From Coturnix japonica (taxonomy: Eukaryota; Chordata; Aves; Galliformes; Phasianidae), in assembly GCF_001577835.2 (NCBI RefSeq), contig NC_029519.1, forward strand, positions 33,958,768 to 34,022,767: a stretch of DNA of 64,000 nucleotides, in the 5' to 3' direction. Below, piece after piece: positions 51,467 through 62,413 of this stretch (position 1 is the stretch's first letter; the number at the start of each line of letters is the position of its first letter). The position numbers were made by a program, and so were the translations under genes. A model generated the notes under the pieces. That model was not told the origin of the DNA. It made no database searches and worked only from the letters and a program-made list of their open reading frames with translations.

Positions 51467-53854
51467 GTAACAGATGAATAGATGTTTCTACCGTATTGGC
51501 AACTCTTTTTGTCTTTGGCTGAAAGTAACTATTGGAGGTGTCAACTGCAGATATGAATTAGACAAGTGCAGATAAAAACAGGAATACCTTCCAATCCACC
51601 AGCTGAAATACACATGTATTTACTTACATCCATAGCTCTAACACAGTATACCATCATCACACATACCACATTGAACCTTAGAAAAGATTATCAAGAACTG
51701 CCATACTGTAGTTGGATTCAACACTATAGACTTTTGGAATCAAATTTACCTATCAAAGTAAGCTTCTCCAACAGAAATTAGTTAAGGGTTTACTATGACA
51801 CTTCTAACTTGTTGAGACGTGCTATTTGAAGTAGAAGTTGTGTTACTTCACTCTCCTGCAGTCTAGGACAGAGTATAGCCCAAAGCAGAGAATAATAGGT
51901 CCAAAATCATATGGAAAGACACTATCACTAACGATGTGTCTATTCAAGGGGGGAAGAAAAAAGAAAATTAACACATTCATTCTGGCACTCTTCTAATATT
52001 ACTCACTTGAAGCAAATATTTTGAATCTATGTGGAAGAAAATTTTTGGAAGTAGATAAGATTTGTGAGAGGAGGTGACACTGAAAATGAATGTCTTTCCC
52101 TTCAGTGGAATCCTTGGATTTTTTTTTTTTCCTCATAGTTACCCTACTTTATACAGTTTTCCATTTCTCTAAACTTTATGTTATTTAAGAGGAACCAACA
52201 CTTCCATCTAGTATTTTTACTTTAAGCCAAGAAAAAATCATCTTGACATTGTTTTGGATCAAGGCCACATGGCTGTTAAAAGCCTAGGAGATGCCCTGTA
52301 GCCTTCTCCTTTAACAGAGCTTTAAAAATCCCTAATAGTGATTAAATAAAATAGTGAGAAAGCAACACTTCCTTGTTTCTTAATTATATCTTAGTTATTA
52401 TCTCCTTAAAAGACTACCATGCTATGATGTCACCAGCCACAAACAAATGGGGCAGGACAGTTGTCTTGAGTGCTGGGATTATGATCAATAATGATTGTAT
52501 TTCAGTATGCCGTTCCAAGAAGATACTACCATGAAGACTAAACTTATAGCAATAAGCAGTTCTCACGATAACCCTCTACATATTACGGATGGTCTATTGG
52601 TAATGCACACAGAAGACAACTGGCATTTAAGTCTGCATTTTTTAATCCAACAAATAGTCTGATGTATTAGGAGAGTGGCAGATACTGAACTCATAACTAA
52701 TATTAGCACTGACTTATCTGAGTCCTCAGATAATTGAAAGCGCCACTCTCCCTCTAAAACTAGTCTCTCAACTCTTCCACAGACAGTCTACACCAAAATA
52801 GAATTTATTTTGTAGCTTATTTTTTCCTCATCCCTAACATCTAAAACAGATTAATTGCTATTGATATAACATAATACTTTGTCTAACTCCTTGCTTATCT
52901 TGGGAATACTAAGATATTCTTTAAAACACTTTTATGCACTTAATAATATTTAGTTTACAGAGTTTTTGAAATAACTATAAGGTGGACTTCAGTAATACAA
53001 TAGTTTTCCTTCCACACAGACAATATTGCTTTATTTCATACTGACAAAAAAAAACAGCTTGTTTTCCCTGTTCCCTTCCATCAAACAAACAACTGTAGTT
53101 AAAGAAATTCTCTGCCTGTCATTATTCCTGTGCTGCCAAGGACAGTTCAGTTTAAGGGGATACAGCTGTTACTGAAATCAGTGTTACACAAAAATTGTTT
53201 CATTTATTCACTGCAAGGTGATTAAGAAATCTTTTTTCAAAGACCTTAAAGATGGCATACAAATATTTATACATAGAAAATAACGTAAGCTACTTGAATT
53301 TTACATATTATTTATGACGATGTGTGATGTAGCTTAGCAAGTTTTCATTATTTACATGTGGATAGTTTTAACTGAAAAAACTCTATTAACCCCTGCAGCA
53401 AAACAGTTCAACTGTTACGAGTGCATGGCCACCTATTTCCATTAGAAGGGGATGCCGAGGTTCTTAAAGGTCAAAATCTCTACAAACTTTAGCAATTCAG
53501 CACAGAAGCAGAACATAAGCTGATCTGTTAACACATAATTATGTGGTGGAAGTAGAAAAAAATGAGATTTGCTTTTCATTACAGGAACTTCTAGGTCCCA
53601 CATGGAAGGATTTCACTGCAGTTTTACTTACTCATGCAGACAAGGCAGAAGAAGCTGGACTCAGTGAGGAAGCATACTTGCACAAAGCTTCAAGTACCCT
53701 GTTGTCACTACTGAGCTCAGTACAGAACAAATATATTTTCCTAGACAACCAGAAGTGCATAATTAAAGAGAAAAGAGCTCCTGTCTTAAGAAAGCTCTTG
53801 GATTTTATAAGACAAAATAATTATCGAGTACTACTTAAGCATGATAAGGAATAA
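51074..53854 (+). CDS. GIMD1: GIMD1, GIMAP/AIG1-type P-loop GTPase-like protein (two coding exons)
   Basis: The joined exons 51074-51466 and 53585-53854 encode 220 residues, ending TAA at 53852-53854. The intron (2118 bp) is GT-AG and phase 0, between Gln131 and Glu132. The protein is a single AIG1/GIMAP-type G domain. The P-loop is G15-RTQTGK-S22, followed by AAGNSLLG as in GIMAPs. A G2-like SVTT lies at 42-45 and a G3-like DTPS at 74-77, where the family normally has DTPG. The conserved hydrophobic box is LHLALLVLRADLPLC (about 105-119), G4-like THAD is at 147-150, and the G5-like segment FLDNQ is at 183-187. I see no membrane segment or C-terminal coiled coil, unlike several GIMAPs. Identity rests on resemblance to GIMD1 and its position beside AIMP1, which matches human 4q24. 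The biochemical role of GIMD1 is poorly known, and GTP hydrolysis cannot be assumed. The first ATG after a likely splice acceptor was taken as the start. Confidence 0.93.
51467..53584 (+). other. GIMD1: GIMD1 intron
   Basis: This is a GT-AG, phase 0 intron of 2118 bp. It is AT-rich unique sequence with short T and A runs (for example around 52119-52131). I see no transposable element or second gene in it. Confidence 0.85.
53585..53854 (+). CDS. GIMD1: GIMD1 coding exon 2 (residues 132-220)
   Basis: The acceptor TTTTCATTACAG ends at 53584 and the exon opens with GAACTTCTAGG (Glu-Leu-Leu-Gly). It encodes the G4-like THAD motif, the G5-like FLDNQ segment and the closing helices of the domain (RKLLDFIRQ). 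The preceding frame upstream of the acceptor is intron, although it stays open for a short way. Confidence 0.92.
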   Translation, partial: ELLGPTWKDFTAVLLTHADKAEEAGLSEEAYLHKASSTLLSLLSSVQNKYIFLDNQKCIIKEKRAPVLRKLLDFIRQNNYRVLLKHDKE

Positions 53855-53904
53855 AATTAACTTTCAGGTGCTCATTTGTCTGTTTTCTATGCTATGTAAC
53901 AGCT

Positions 53905-53910
53905 AATAAA
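53905..53910 (+). promoter_or_regulatory. Probable GIMD1 polyadenylation signal AATAAA
   Basis: An AATAAA lies 51 bases after the GIMD1 stop. Another AATAAA overlaps the stop codon itself (53850-53855). The transcript would end near 53925-53940, which makes a very short 3' UTR. Confidence 0.5.
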
Positions 53911-53940
53911 GCAGTAGAAAAGACAGCAATTTGAATCTTC

Positions 53941-55614
53941 AATATCCCCACCAAATACCTCTGAACATCCAATTAGAAATATCTCTGCAGATTACCAAAC
54001 TATGTGTCCTTCATAGACTACCTCACACTACTGAATCCAGAATCCTAGTTTCAACCACAAATGATAACAAGCTAGTGCTCTAAATCATGCTCCAAATACG
54101 TGCATTGTCAGTGATATGATTTTATGCTATACCCTATCGTAAACTGCATTTCATACAGAATGCAGATATACCGATCTGGGAAAAAAAGTAAAAAACAACA
54201 ACACACGTTAAGAAAGCTTTGCCAGTATTTAAAACTTAATATTTATCTACTTTAAAGGTATTTCCTTACTTTGACTCAAAGGGTTAAAACTAAGATTTTT
54301 GAACTTCAAGTTTTTTGTTTAGTAAGATATCACTGGACACACAGATTACAGGGCAGTTAAAATAGCTCCCCATGTGCTTAAAGCTATTTAGCACATTTAG
54401 ATATGTGCTAATTATTCCCAGATACAAGTAAAATTAGCACAGTTAACTGTATAGGCACACACAGGACTTATCCAAAAAAAGAAATCTGTTAATTCTTTCT
54501 TTTGTGTTTGGTTCCTTTAAACCAAAAGGATCCTATCATTACCACTTAGATTTTATCTCCCAGCTTACTATATTAAGTTCAAAGCCTGTGAAATTCAGGT
54601 TGAGTAAGTTTCTTACATCAGAGGATAGAAAAGTGCTTACCATGTGAGTAGTTAGACAGCAGACAGTTAATTAAATAGTATATGCTGAAACATCTGAAGT
54701 GTTTCTGAATAGTTATTTCTCAAGTTTTATTGTGAATTGATCAGTAACGTTTACTTTCTGATTACTGAAAGGCAAGAGTTAAAAGGAGTAATTTAAGAAT
54801 ATCACCATAGTAGTTGTGCCTACTTAAAATACATTATTAGGAAATAATTGAAATAAAACCGAAAAAAAAAAATCAAAGCATATTTTGGACAAAATATTAT
54901 TCAAAATATACATTAAAATGGGAAAACATTTGTGTGTTTTAAGCATTGAAAAACCAACTTCTTCCAACTTCTTCATATTGGACTACATTTTTTTGGCAAT
55001 CTATTATCTAACTGTCCTTCATTAGTAACGTCCCTCTCTAGGAAGGAACAACTGAGATGAAAAAGATGAAACTCCAGAACTATTTTAGCAAAGCAACATA
55101 TTTGATATATGTCATTTTGCATATTCTGGGGCATAAGGGGCCATAGTTTAATGCTCCCATCACAACTGTCTGCAGACTACTCAGAAAACACAGCCAAAAA
55201 AGAAGTTGCAGAAGTTTATAATAAATCTGAAAAATGCTTAAAAGGTCTGATACCGCTGAAAGATGACAAGAACGACGACACTTGCAGTCTTCTGACCAGC
55301 TGTTAGCACTGTACCTCTTGAACTGAGGTTAGCGCACAAGGAATAGGGCAGAAAGTTTTCCTTATTGAGATGCTCTTGATTCATGGACTCTCTTAACTTC
55401 TCAGTTACCTAGAAAATACACTCATCAGACTTCAGTTCCTCCATGAATGAACCCTGGTAATTGTCTTGAACACTGAGTGGTTAATAATTGCATAGAACAC
55501 AACCTCAAAGAGGATAATAAGGAGATGAGTGAATTGTTAGTGTTGCAGGTATAGCATTACGTATCTCCAGGAAAAGAATCAAACAAAAAAAGGTATTAGA
55601 CATGCATTTCAGAA
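53941..55614. other. Convergent intergenic interval between GIMD1 and AIMP1
   Basis: About 1.7 kb of AT-rich sequence separates the two predicted 3' ends. It contains no coding sequence that I can support and no recognised repeat. The small open frame near 55109-55306 has no family resemblance. Confidence 0.6.
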
Positions 55615-55632
55615 GGTTATACACTCGTGTTT

Positions 55633-55638
55633 TTTATT
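55633..55638 (-). promoter_or_regulatory. Probable AIMP1 polyadenylation signal (AATAAA on - strand)
   Basis: TTTATT on the + strand reads AATAAA on the AIMP1 strand, 52 bases after the stop. Another AATAAA overlaps the stop codon (55689-55694). The transcript end would be near 55615. Later signals are possible. Confidence 0.45.
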
Positions 55639-55689
55639 GTGCTCGCATTACTTTCCATTTCAACACCCGAACAAGCAGCTAATAATCAT

Positions 55690-55856
55690 TTATTTAATTC
55701 CACTGTTTGCCATGGTCTCTGCCCTGCAGACTCCTTTCCCTTTCACTTCAAATGGAACTCCTTTGTATGTAGCAACACACTGGTCATTGGTATGAAGATC
55801 AGGTTGGATTTGCTCCCAAATCTTCTTCTTGGGATTAAGTTCCTTCTCAGGATCCC
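55690..55856 (-). CDS. AIMP1: AIMP1 last coding exon (residues 254-308 and stop)
   Basis: The acceptor is TTTTGAAACAG. It encodes [40 protein letters not shown] and NSGIK, with TAA at 55692-55690. This is the highly conserved EMAP II C-terminus and it fixes the orientation and end of the gene. Confidence 0.97.
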
Positions 55857-58800
55857 CTGTTTCAAAACAAAGAATAACCTAATAGCACACAACACATAAG
55901 AAATACAAGAGCTCTATGTGAGCACACATTAATGAGAGCTTAAATAGAACTTCTGTATAAATTTTTAAGGGAAAGAAATATTACCTGTGAGTCTCAAAAC
56001 AAATTCTTTAATTTTAATTAGGGACTGCTTAGAATCTGTCTCCAGATTATCTCTCAAAATGGTTTTTTATAGGAAAAAATACTGTAAGTAGCAGACCTTA
56101 ACTCCTGTCTAAAAAAATCAAATTGTTGCTAGCTGTTGGTTTATAACATTTACTTGAAACCAAAAGGATTTCCAAGAATTAAGTAGAAGCAGACCATAAC
56201 AAAATGTAAAGCAATACATTGCTTACTAACACACAGCTTTATCTATATCTTAATTTTAGGAATTAATACATTTTTAGAACTCACATCAAAGGAATCTGGC
56301 AGGTGCCCTTATAGGTGAAAAATACATTAAAAAAACAACAACAAAAAAAACCCCAAAAAAACCCAAGAATCAAACAGCAAATCCTAGATAATATATCCTC
56401 TCTGAGATTATCTCAGGTGAGCCACAAGTTCCTACAGGCAAATGACACGCTCTCTGTGTGAGCAGAAATGTCAAGTACTTCCTTCTTCCACTTATCAGTG
56501 TTCCCAGGAAGAGAAAAATCCGATTGGCTTATAGTACAAGGTGTATGCATCCAGTTTCTAGTATTCTTCAGTAGCTTCTGATTAACATACGTATACAAAT
56601 TACACTAATTTCAACCTCTCATTTTCTTCCTTAAATGTTTTCAGTGAGATAATCTACTCCTGTTCTCATTTCTTGTAAAATAAATGGACTGCAATGTGCT
56701 TGATAGACAGCTGTGTTTTAGCTAATTGCAACAAGCAAATGTGTTTGTGCAAACATATGCAAAACAGAAACACTTATTAAGACTAACTTTTAAGAAACTG
56801 AATAGTTTTAATTCTACAGCACTGAGTCACTTCTAGGAGCATTTCCCTACATTTTCAAACTTTTGGTTGAATATTTTCAGTCCTTTATTTACACAGTTCT
56901 AGCATGCTAATAAAGAGTTTTAATATAACTAGTTCTGATGGTTTCAACCAAAATGCAACTATATATATATATATATAGTATTCTCTGCTTAAGAAGTGAT
57001 GTCACTTTTGCAAATGTGAACCGTCTCCTGTTTCCTTCAGACTCCTTATTTTCCAAGTATCCACTGCTTACCTGGAAAACCTTCAAAAGTGATTCTGTCC
57101 CCAGGCACTGCCCCAGGTGGGGGAGCCAGAATTTCTACTTTTTCCGGGGAGCTGGCACACATCACCATTGCTTGAGATACTACTCCTCTCATCTTCGCAG
57201 GCTTCAAGTTACAGAGCAGTATTGCCATCCGATTCTGCATCTTGGGGAAGGAAAACAGAAGGATGTGAGTATTTAAACACCAAATGCTGTGGCATTTTGG
57301 GGTGGTGGGAAGAAGTAGGATATGACAAATTTCATTCTAACAAAAGAAATACAATGAAGATACTTCAACATATACAAGAAAAGCACAAAACAGATGCACA
57401 ATTTTAATGCCTGCACACTAGTAACAACATCTAAACTGCTAAAGGGCTAATTTGTGATTGGGTAGAGAGAAAATGTGAAGCAACCTGACTCCCTTTCCCA
57501 GTAGGTATGTAAAAAGCTCAGGGGCAGCAGCTGCTTGGGGACTGGCTGGGCACTTGCAGGTGCTGAGGAACTACTTGCGCACCACTTGTTTTGTAAATAT
57601 ATACACACACACACACATTGTTATTGTCGTTACTATTTTTTCTCTCTTCCTTTTCTGTCTTAGTAAATAGTTTTTATCTCAACCTACAAGTTCTACTTTT
57701 ATTTTCCCTCCCCACTCCACCAATTCCCTCCCCCATCTCATTGGGGGGGATGGTGGTAGTGGGGCAACAAGCAAGAGACTGTGGTTTTTAGCTGTCTGCC
57801 AGGTTAAACAACAGCATTAAGTGTGCATCTCTTTTCTTTTTCAAAAAGGAAAGCAAAGCTTTCAAAGGTCTAGATGGTGGTACAAACATTACTACCGACT
57901 GTCCACAATGTACTAGGAAACCTAAAGGAAGAGTCAGATCTGTTTGACCTAGGTGTATATTGCATACCAAAGGTATCAAAAAATAGAGTCAGAATAAGTT
58001 CCCAAGACAAAAGCACTGCAAGGAGAAAAGCCTGACATGAGGGATGGATACTTTTCCTTTTTTTTTGGCTAATGCTAAAGTCAACTCTCACCTCTTTTAG
58101 TTTTTAACTGTACAAATCTATTAGCAGAATCAAAACACACTTATTAACATACAACAGTCAATGGTCACAAGATACTTCAGGAAAGAGTGGTCTCTTGATG
58201 AATAATATTGTTAGTACCTGATCCAGGGGAACATATTTCACTAAACCACTGACAACAGTCCTTGGGCTCGCTTCTCCAACATCCACCTTTTCAACATACA
58301 ATGAGTCTGCATCTGGGTGCTTTTCAGCAGTAATAATGCAGCCAACACGAAGATCCAGACGAGATACATCTACAGGTTTTGAATCACTACTTCCAGCAGC
58401 TTGCTGCTGTTTCTTCTCTTTCTTATCACCTATTGAAATTTAGTTCAAGAAATGTTAGAAAAAATAGCATAAGATCATGTTTATTAATGAGGTAAAAGTG
58501 AGCTATCATCTCAGAATCAAGCATATATTCAGTGTAAAATGCAAATGAACAGTAAAATTTAGCACCTCTGTTACTAGTTTCCAGAAAAGAATCACCTGAT
58601 ACCTTCCCATACAGATGGTTACTACGAGCAATTTCCACCCAAAGGCAGAATTGTTTTTTTTTTTAAATGAAGTCATACTAACTTAAAGCGTGGCTAACAA
58701 GCAAAATATGCTCTGGCAAAGTCCACACTGATAAGCCCAAGAGTACTGTTTTAATAATTTTTAATTACCATTAAGTTTTGCCTTATTGTTTCAACAAAAA

Positions 58801-61800
58801 ATGAAAGCTAGACCAACACAAGTAATTGCATTACCAGTTCTTAATAACTGCTCCTGAGGGTGGGCTCTAAGTCACCCCAACTGCAGTGTTACAGTTGCAA
58901 AGCAACCCTTCCAGATGACCTTAGCTGAGGATATTTGCTCTACAAATGCAAATACACTGTTAAAAAGTGTATGCTCAAAGCTTACGAAATTCCACTGATA
59001 AATGCAATTACCCAACCACAACACAGATGTTTGCTATCACCTATACATACACTGTATACCATAAAACAGAAGTGAGGCAGTATTACACACACAGCTTGTT
59101 AGAAATTCTTTTGTGACAAGGAAGCTATATCCAGTTTACACAAATTGTCTTGTTTGAGTGACATTGATGATTAGAATGAACAATGATACATATAGTATAA
59201 AAAAAAAACATGTGAAAAAGTTGAAATAAGCAAGTGTGTTATTCTTTCAGCCAAACCAACTTAGCTATCACCATAAGTTAAATGCCCTTCATTGACCTAA
59301 ACTAAATTTTCCTTCCTATGAGTGGGGCCAGAGAAGCAAATTAGATTATCATTATTCCAGAACAAAGCCAAAATTATATCATGTGCTCAAAGATTTGGGA
59401 AAAAAAAAAAGATTTTTTTCTTAATTATTATATTTTTGTTTTTGTTTAAATTAAGTAATAGCTCTTCAAAACTATTTCAGTTTATGTATGATCAAAAGTG
59501 CTAGCATTTACAGCAAAATATAATTAAGTGTAATACAGGTATATGTAATTAAAGATAAACTGTCTTTGATTATGGGGGTGAGGCTTGTTTCTCTGTTTCT
59601 GTGTGAACACAGGTGTAATTTTTTAAATAAGGAAGTTCAGTTATATTAAAAGAAATTTGGTATACCCCACTTAAGTAAGAACTTGCACCTTAACAGCCTT
59701 GTTAGCTTCAAGTTCTTCCAAGACTTTCAGAATTAACACGTGACTTTCCCTCATGCGACCATACGAGCTGCTTTTTTTGCCACTACCCAGAATGATGTAA
59801 AAGCACTTCCATAAATCCAACAGTTTCCATCCCTATTGCAATTATGAAAAAGCAAAATACCTTTTTTTTCTACTTTTTCCTTCTTTTTCTTTTCTTCATC
59901 TTCACCTTTAACATGATCTTTGGAACCAGATGATGCAACTGCTGTGGGCTGTGGAACATCTTCTGAAAACGAAGCTGTAGAAACGGTGGTACCAGAAGGA
60001 ACTGCAACCTGTTTTACTAAGAATTAAGAATATGTAAATTAGAAGGGGTGCTAAAACTTGGAGAAACATGACATTTTAAGTTTCCGGTATAAATGAAGAA
60101 GTAGAGAAGTGAAAATTTTGCTTTAAACACCTAAAAACTCACAACTACTGTGCAGTCAAGTGAATTACAAAACCAACAACAGAACTCATTGTATATGTGA
60201 TTATTCTGATGTTAAGAATGAAGGTTTTGACTACATATTTTTTAAACTGGGAAAAATGCTCTTCACCTTACTATTAATCTCATCAGATAAAGCATTAGAA
60301 ATCCATTTCTTCTACCTCACACTCTTCAATGATCTCTTGTAACACATCATTGCATGGTGTAATCATCATTAATGTCTGAGCTGATGAATATCTCTGATAA
60401 CTACATGTCACCATAGTTCTGCATTCTGCAAACATTCTTCTTCTTAAAAAATTAATAACTTTTCTGAAGAATTGAGCCTTCTTCAACACAAATGATTTAC
60501 ACAAGTTATTACTTCCTTATTTATTTTTTTAAATAGAACTTGTGATTTTGTTGCATGAACAGCTACTTGTCATTTAAATTGCTTCTTGTGGAAAGATAGT
60601 ATCTCAAAAATCTGAGAAATAAAATGTCTTAGGGGATTATTTTTTAACATTCTATATTTGTCTGGTTGGTTTTACATAACACCATTTTCAGTAGGGATTT
60701 CAGTCAAGCTAGAACAAATACGAGACTAGGAAGAAGCATTAAACATATATCAGTTTTCATAGTATTATAAGAATTTACTGACATCATTCAAGATTATGGT
60801 TCATTATAAGAGGTGATGTCAGAAAAGACCATACAAAGAGGCAGTTCCACATCTGATGAAGATTTGGCACATACATCTATTATGCTTCCAGCTTACTAAA
60901 ACATAGGAGGTAACTAACTTGTAATAGCCACTGAACCTAGGAAAATTCAGAGTTTATAAGAGATGTCATAGAAACACATACCAAAAGAAAAAGAAGTAAG
61001 ATAGCACAAGACATGCAATCATCTGAATTGGAAGGAACCTATAAAGGCTATTTGGCCAACTCCCCTGCAAAGAATAGTAACACCTACAGCTCCATCAGGT
61101 TATGCAGAGCCTCTCCAGCCTGACCTTGGCTGTCTCCAAGGTCAGGGCAACCACCACCATCACTCCAGACAACCTGTTCCAGCATTTCACCTAACATAAA
61201 AAACGCTTTTCTTATATACAATCAAAATATTCCTTTTAGTATGAAAGCACTTCCCCTCATCCTATCACAACAGACACTGCTAAAGACTTTGTCCCCTTCA
61301 GGAACTAACTACACATCTAAGAACTAACTGGATCATCGTTTCCTGAAGACTTTTGTCCCCACCTCCATTTCGAATTTCAGCCTGAATCAGCTCTTGTTTC
61401 AGCCCTTCAATTTCTTTCTTCAGTTTTGCATTTTCTACACGGAGCTTCTTCTCTTCTCGGAGGGATGCCTGCAAGACTATAAGTTCACACAAAGTTAAAA
61501 CAATTGGTTTGAATAATTAGCATTTACCACTTGGCATGTTAAAAGTTTTGTTAAAAAAAGAAATATATATATATATATACATACACATACATACATACAC
61601 ACACACACATATATACATATATATGTATATATATATATATGATGTGCCAAGCATAAAAAAAACCTTAAAAGAGCATATTACTAGTTGTATTTAAAGACCT
61701 ACTTTTTCATTGGTTAAAACTGGCTTTAAAAAAAAAAAAAAAATCCACAATACTTTTATACTTGAGTTGCTTCTCAATATACTAATTTTTCAGTCTCCTA

Positions 61801-62388
61801 AATTGATTCCTAAGAGGAAATTCCAATGAATCTACTAAAAAAGGTTTGAACATCTTTGTAATATAGAACATCTTCATTCACTGATGTTGATTTATATGAA
61901 CTATCAACTTTGGCACTATGATACTCTCAAGAGAATCCCATAGTGGTGAAAGGCAGCAATAGGAGCATGCCAATGCATGGTCTCATATCATTCCCAAATG
62001 CCTTTCTCTCCCCTAAAAAATAAAGTGTCTTATCAAATTACCATAATCTGTTTACGCCATCACTCTTTCATCCATGCTTTTGTATTTCAGAATAAGAAGC
62101 TTCAAAAAACTCACAAAACCCCAAGGCAATGAAGAGTTGCTACTATTACAAGCTTTATTTTAAAGAACTTAAAAGGCTGACAGCACTAATGAAGTTGTTC
62201 ACATTCTGTAACTTTTTTCTATAAGCTTTTAATTTTAACCAGCTGGTTAACAGGTTTATCATAAAAGAGAATTCCTTACTAGCTTTCTCTTTGAGCAGAG
62301 CAATTTGCTGTTTGAGGTACTCAATAACTTGATCAGCCTCTGCACCCTTCTGCTCCAGTCGGTTCAGCACTGCATTGTTAGCTGCCAT
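55690..62388 (-). CDS. AIMP1: AIMP1 (p43; EMAP II precursor), six coding exons
   Basis: The minus-strand join is 62388-62280, 61476-61363, 60016-59861, 58429-58218, 57240-57072, 55856-55690. It gives 308 residues plus TAA, against 312 in human. AIMP1 is a scaffold of the cytoplasmic multi-tRNA-synthetase complex. It binds tRNA and arginyl-tRNA synthetase, and its C-terminal part is released as the cytokine EMAP II. Residues about 6-74 form the leucine-rich coiled coil ([27 protein letters not shown]). Residues 75-140 are a Lys/Glu-rich linker with [10 protein letters not shown]. From about 143 on lies the tRNA-binding OB fold ([10 protein letters not shown] at 149-158, [30 protein letters not shown]) and the EMAP II C-terminal domain ending ANSGIK. 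SSDS at 140-143 matches the position of EMAP II cleavage. Every junction is GT-AG and keeps frame. The ATG at 62388 was chosen for its A at -3 and G at +4 and its alignment with the human start. An ATG two codons upstream (62394) has a weaker context. Confidence 0.97.
56960..56978. repeat. (AT)n microsatellite in an AIMP1 intron
   Basis: About nine AT units, about 90 bp from the donor end of the AIMP1 exon at 57072-57240. Confidence 0.9.
57072..57240 (-). CDS. AIMP1: AIMP1 coding exon, central OB fold (residues 198-254)
   Basis: The acceptor is CTTCCCCAAG and the donor is CCAG|GTAAGC. It encodes [20 protein letters not shown] and [20 protein letters not shown], which is nearly identical to human AIMP1. 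It is phase 1 at its 3' end. Confidence 0.96.
57515..57812 (+). mobile_element. Solo LTR-like fossil of an avian endogenous retrovirus, in an AIMP1 intron
   Basis: The order of segments is that of a common bird ERV LTR. A GGGACTGGCTGGGCACT block is followed by an ACCACTTGTTTTGTA block, a CA microsatellite, TTTTTATCTCAACCTA, then a C-rich stretch with CTCCCCCATCTC. It closes with GGTTAAACAACA near 57812. It lies between the AIMP1 exons at 57072-57240 and 58218-58429, opposite to transcription. No internal retroviral sequence is attached, so it is a solo LTR or part of one. The 5' edge is uncertain. Family (ERVL/ERVK class) is by recall only. Confidence 0.6.
58218..58429 (-). CDS. AIMP1: AIMP1 coding exon, start of the tRNA-binding/EMAP II domain (residues 127-197)
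   Basis: The acceptor is AATTTCAATAG and the donor is CAG|GTACTA. It encodes [18 protein letters not shown] and then [20 protein letters not shown], the first strands of the OB fold, ending VKYVPLDQ. The SSD|S site at 140-143 corresponds to the position where mammalian EMAP II is released. Confidence 0.95.
59861..60016 (-). CDS. AIMP1: AIMP1 coding exon, charged linker (residues 75-127)
   Basis: The acceptor is TTAATTCTTAG and the donor is G|GTATTT. It encodes [16 protein letters not shown], then a run of Lys and Glu ending KVEKKG. The middle of this exon is the least conserved part relative to human AIMP1, as expected for a disordered linker. Confidence 0.92.
61012..61312 (-). mobile_element. 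CR1 LINE 3' fragment in an AIMP1 intron
   Basis: On the + strand the order is that of a reverse-complemented CR1 3' end: GAATTGGAAGGAACC, then CAACTCCCCTGCAAAGA, CTCTCCAGCCTGACCTTGG, ACAACCTGTTCCAGCA and CACTTCCCCTCATCCTATCA. Only the last 300 bp or so of the LINE is present, covering the 3' end of ORF2 and the UTR, with many substitutions. It is an old 5'-truncated copy. It ends about 50 bp from the AIMP1 exon at 61363-61476. Confidence 0.85.
61363..61476 (-). CDS. AIMP1: AIMP1 coding exon, coiled-coil segment (residues 37-74)
   Basis: The acceptor is GAACTTATAG, and the exon encodes [20 protein letters not shown] and ends AEIRNG. The donor is G|GTGGGG, a canonical GT but otherwise weak. 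The Ile37 codon is split across the upstream junction (A|TC), which restores the KEKAILQA seen in human AIMP1. Confidence 0.93.
61563..61640. repeat. Compound (TA)n/(CA)n/(TACA)n microsatellite in an AIMP1 intron
   Basis: Alternating TA, CATA, CA and TA tracts run for about 78 bp, between the coiled-coil exons of AIMP1. They are likely length-variable. Confidence 0.95.
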
Positions 62389-62413
62389 CTTCATCAAGTA
62401 GCGGGCTAAAAAC
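62280..62413 (-). CDS. AIMP1: AIMP1 first visible coding exon (residues 1-36, plus upstream leader)
   Basis: The acceptor TATTTGTCTAG ends at 62414 and the donor is A|GTAAGG at 62279-62278. The coding part is 62280-62388. The 25 bases between the acceptor and the chosen ATG are in frame and open (FLARYLMK). They resemble the end of the human long-isoform leader (FCRLLAK), so an upstream exon could extend the protein. It encodes [19 protein letters not shown] and the start of the coiled coil. Confidence 0.93.
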
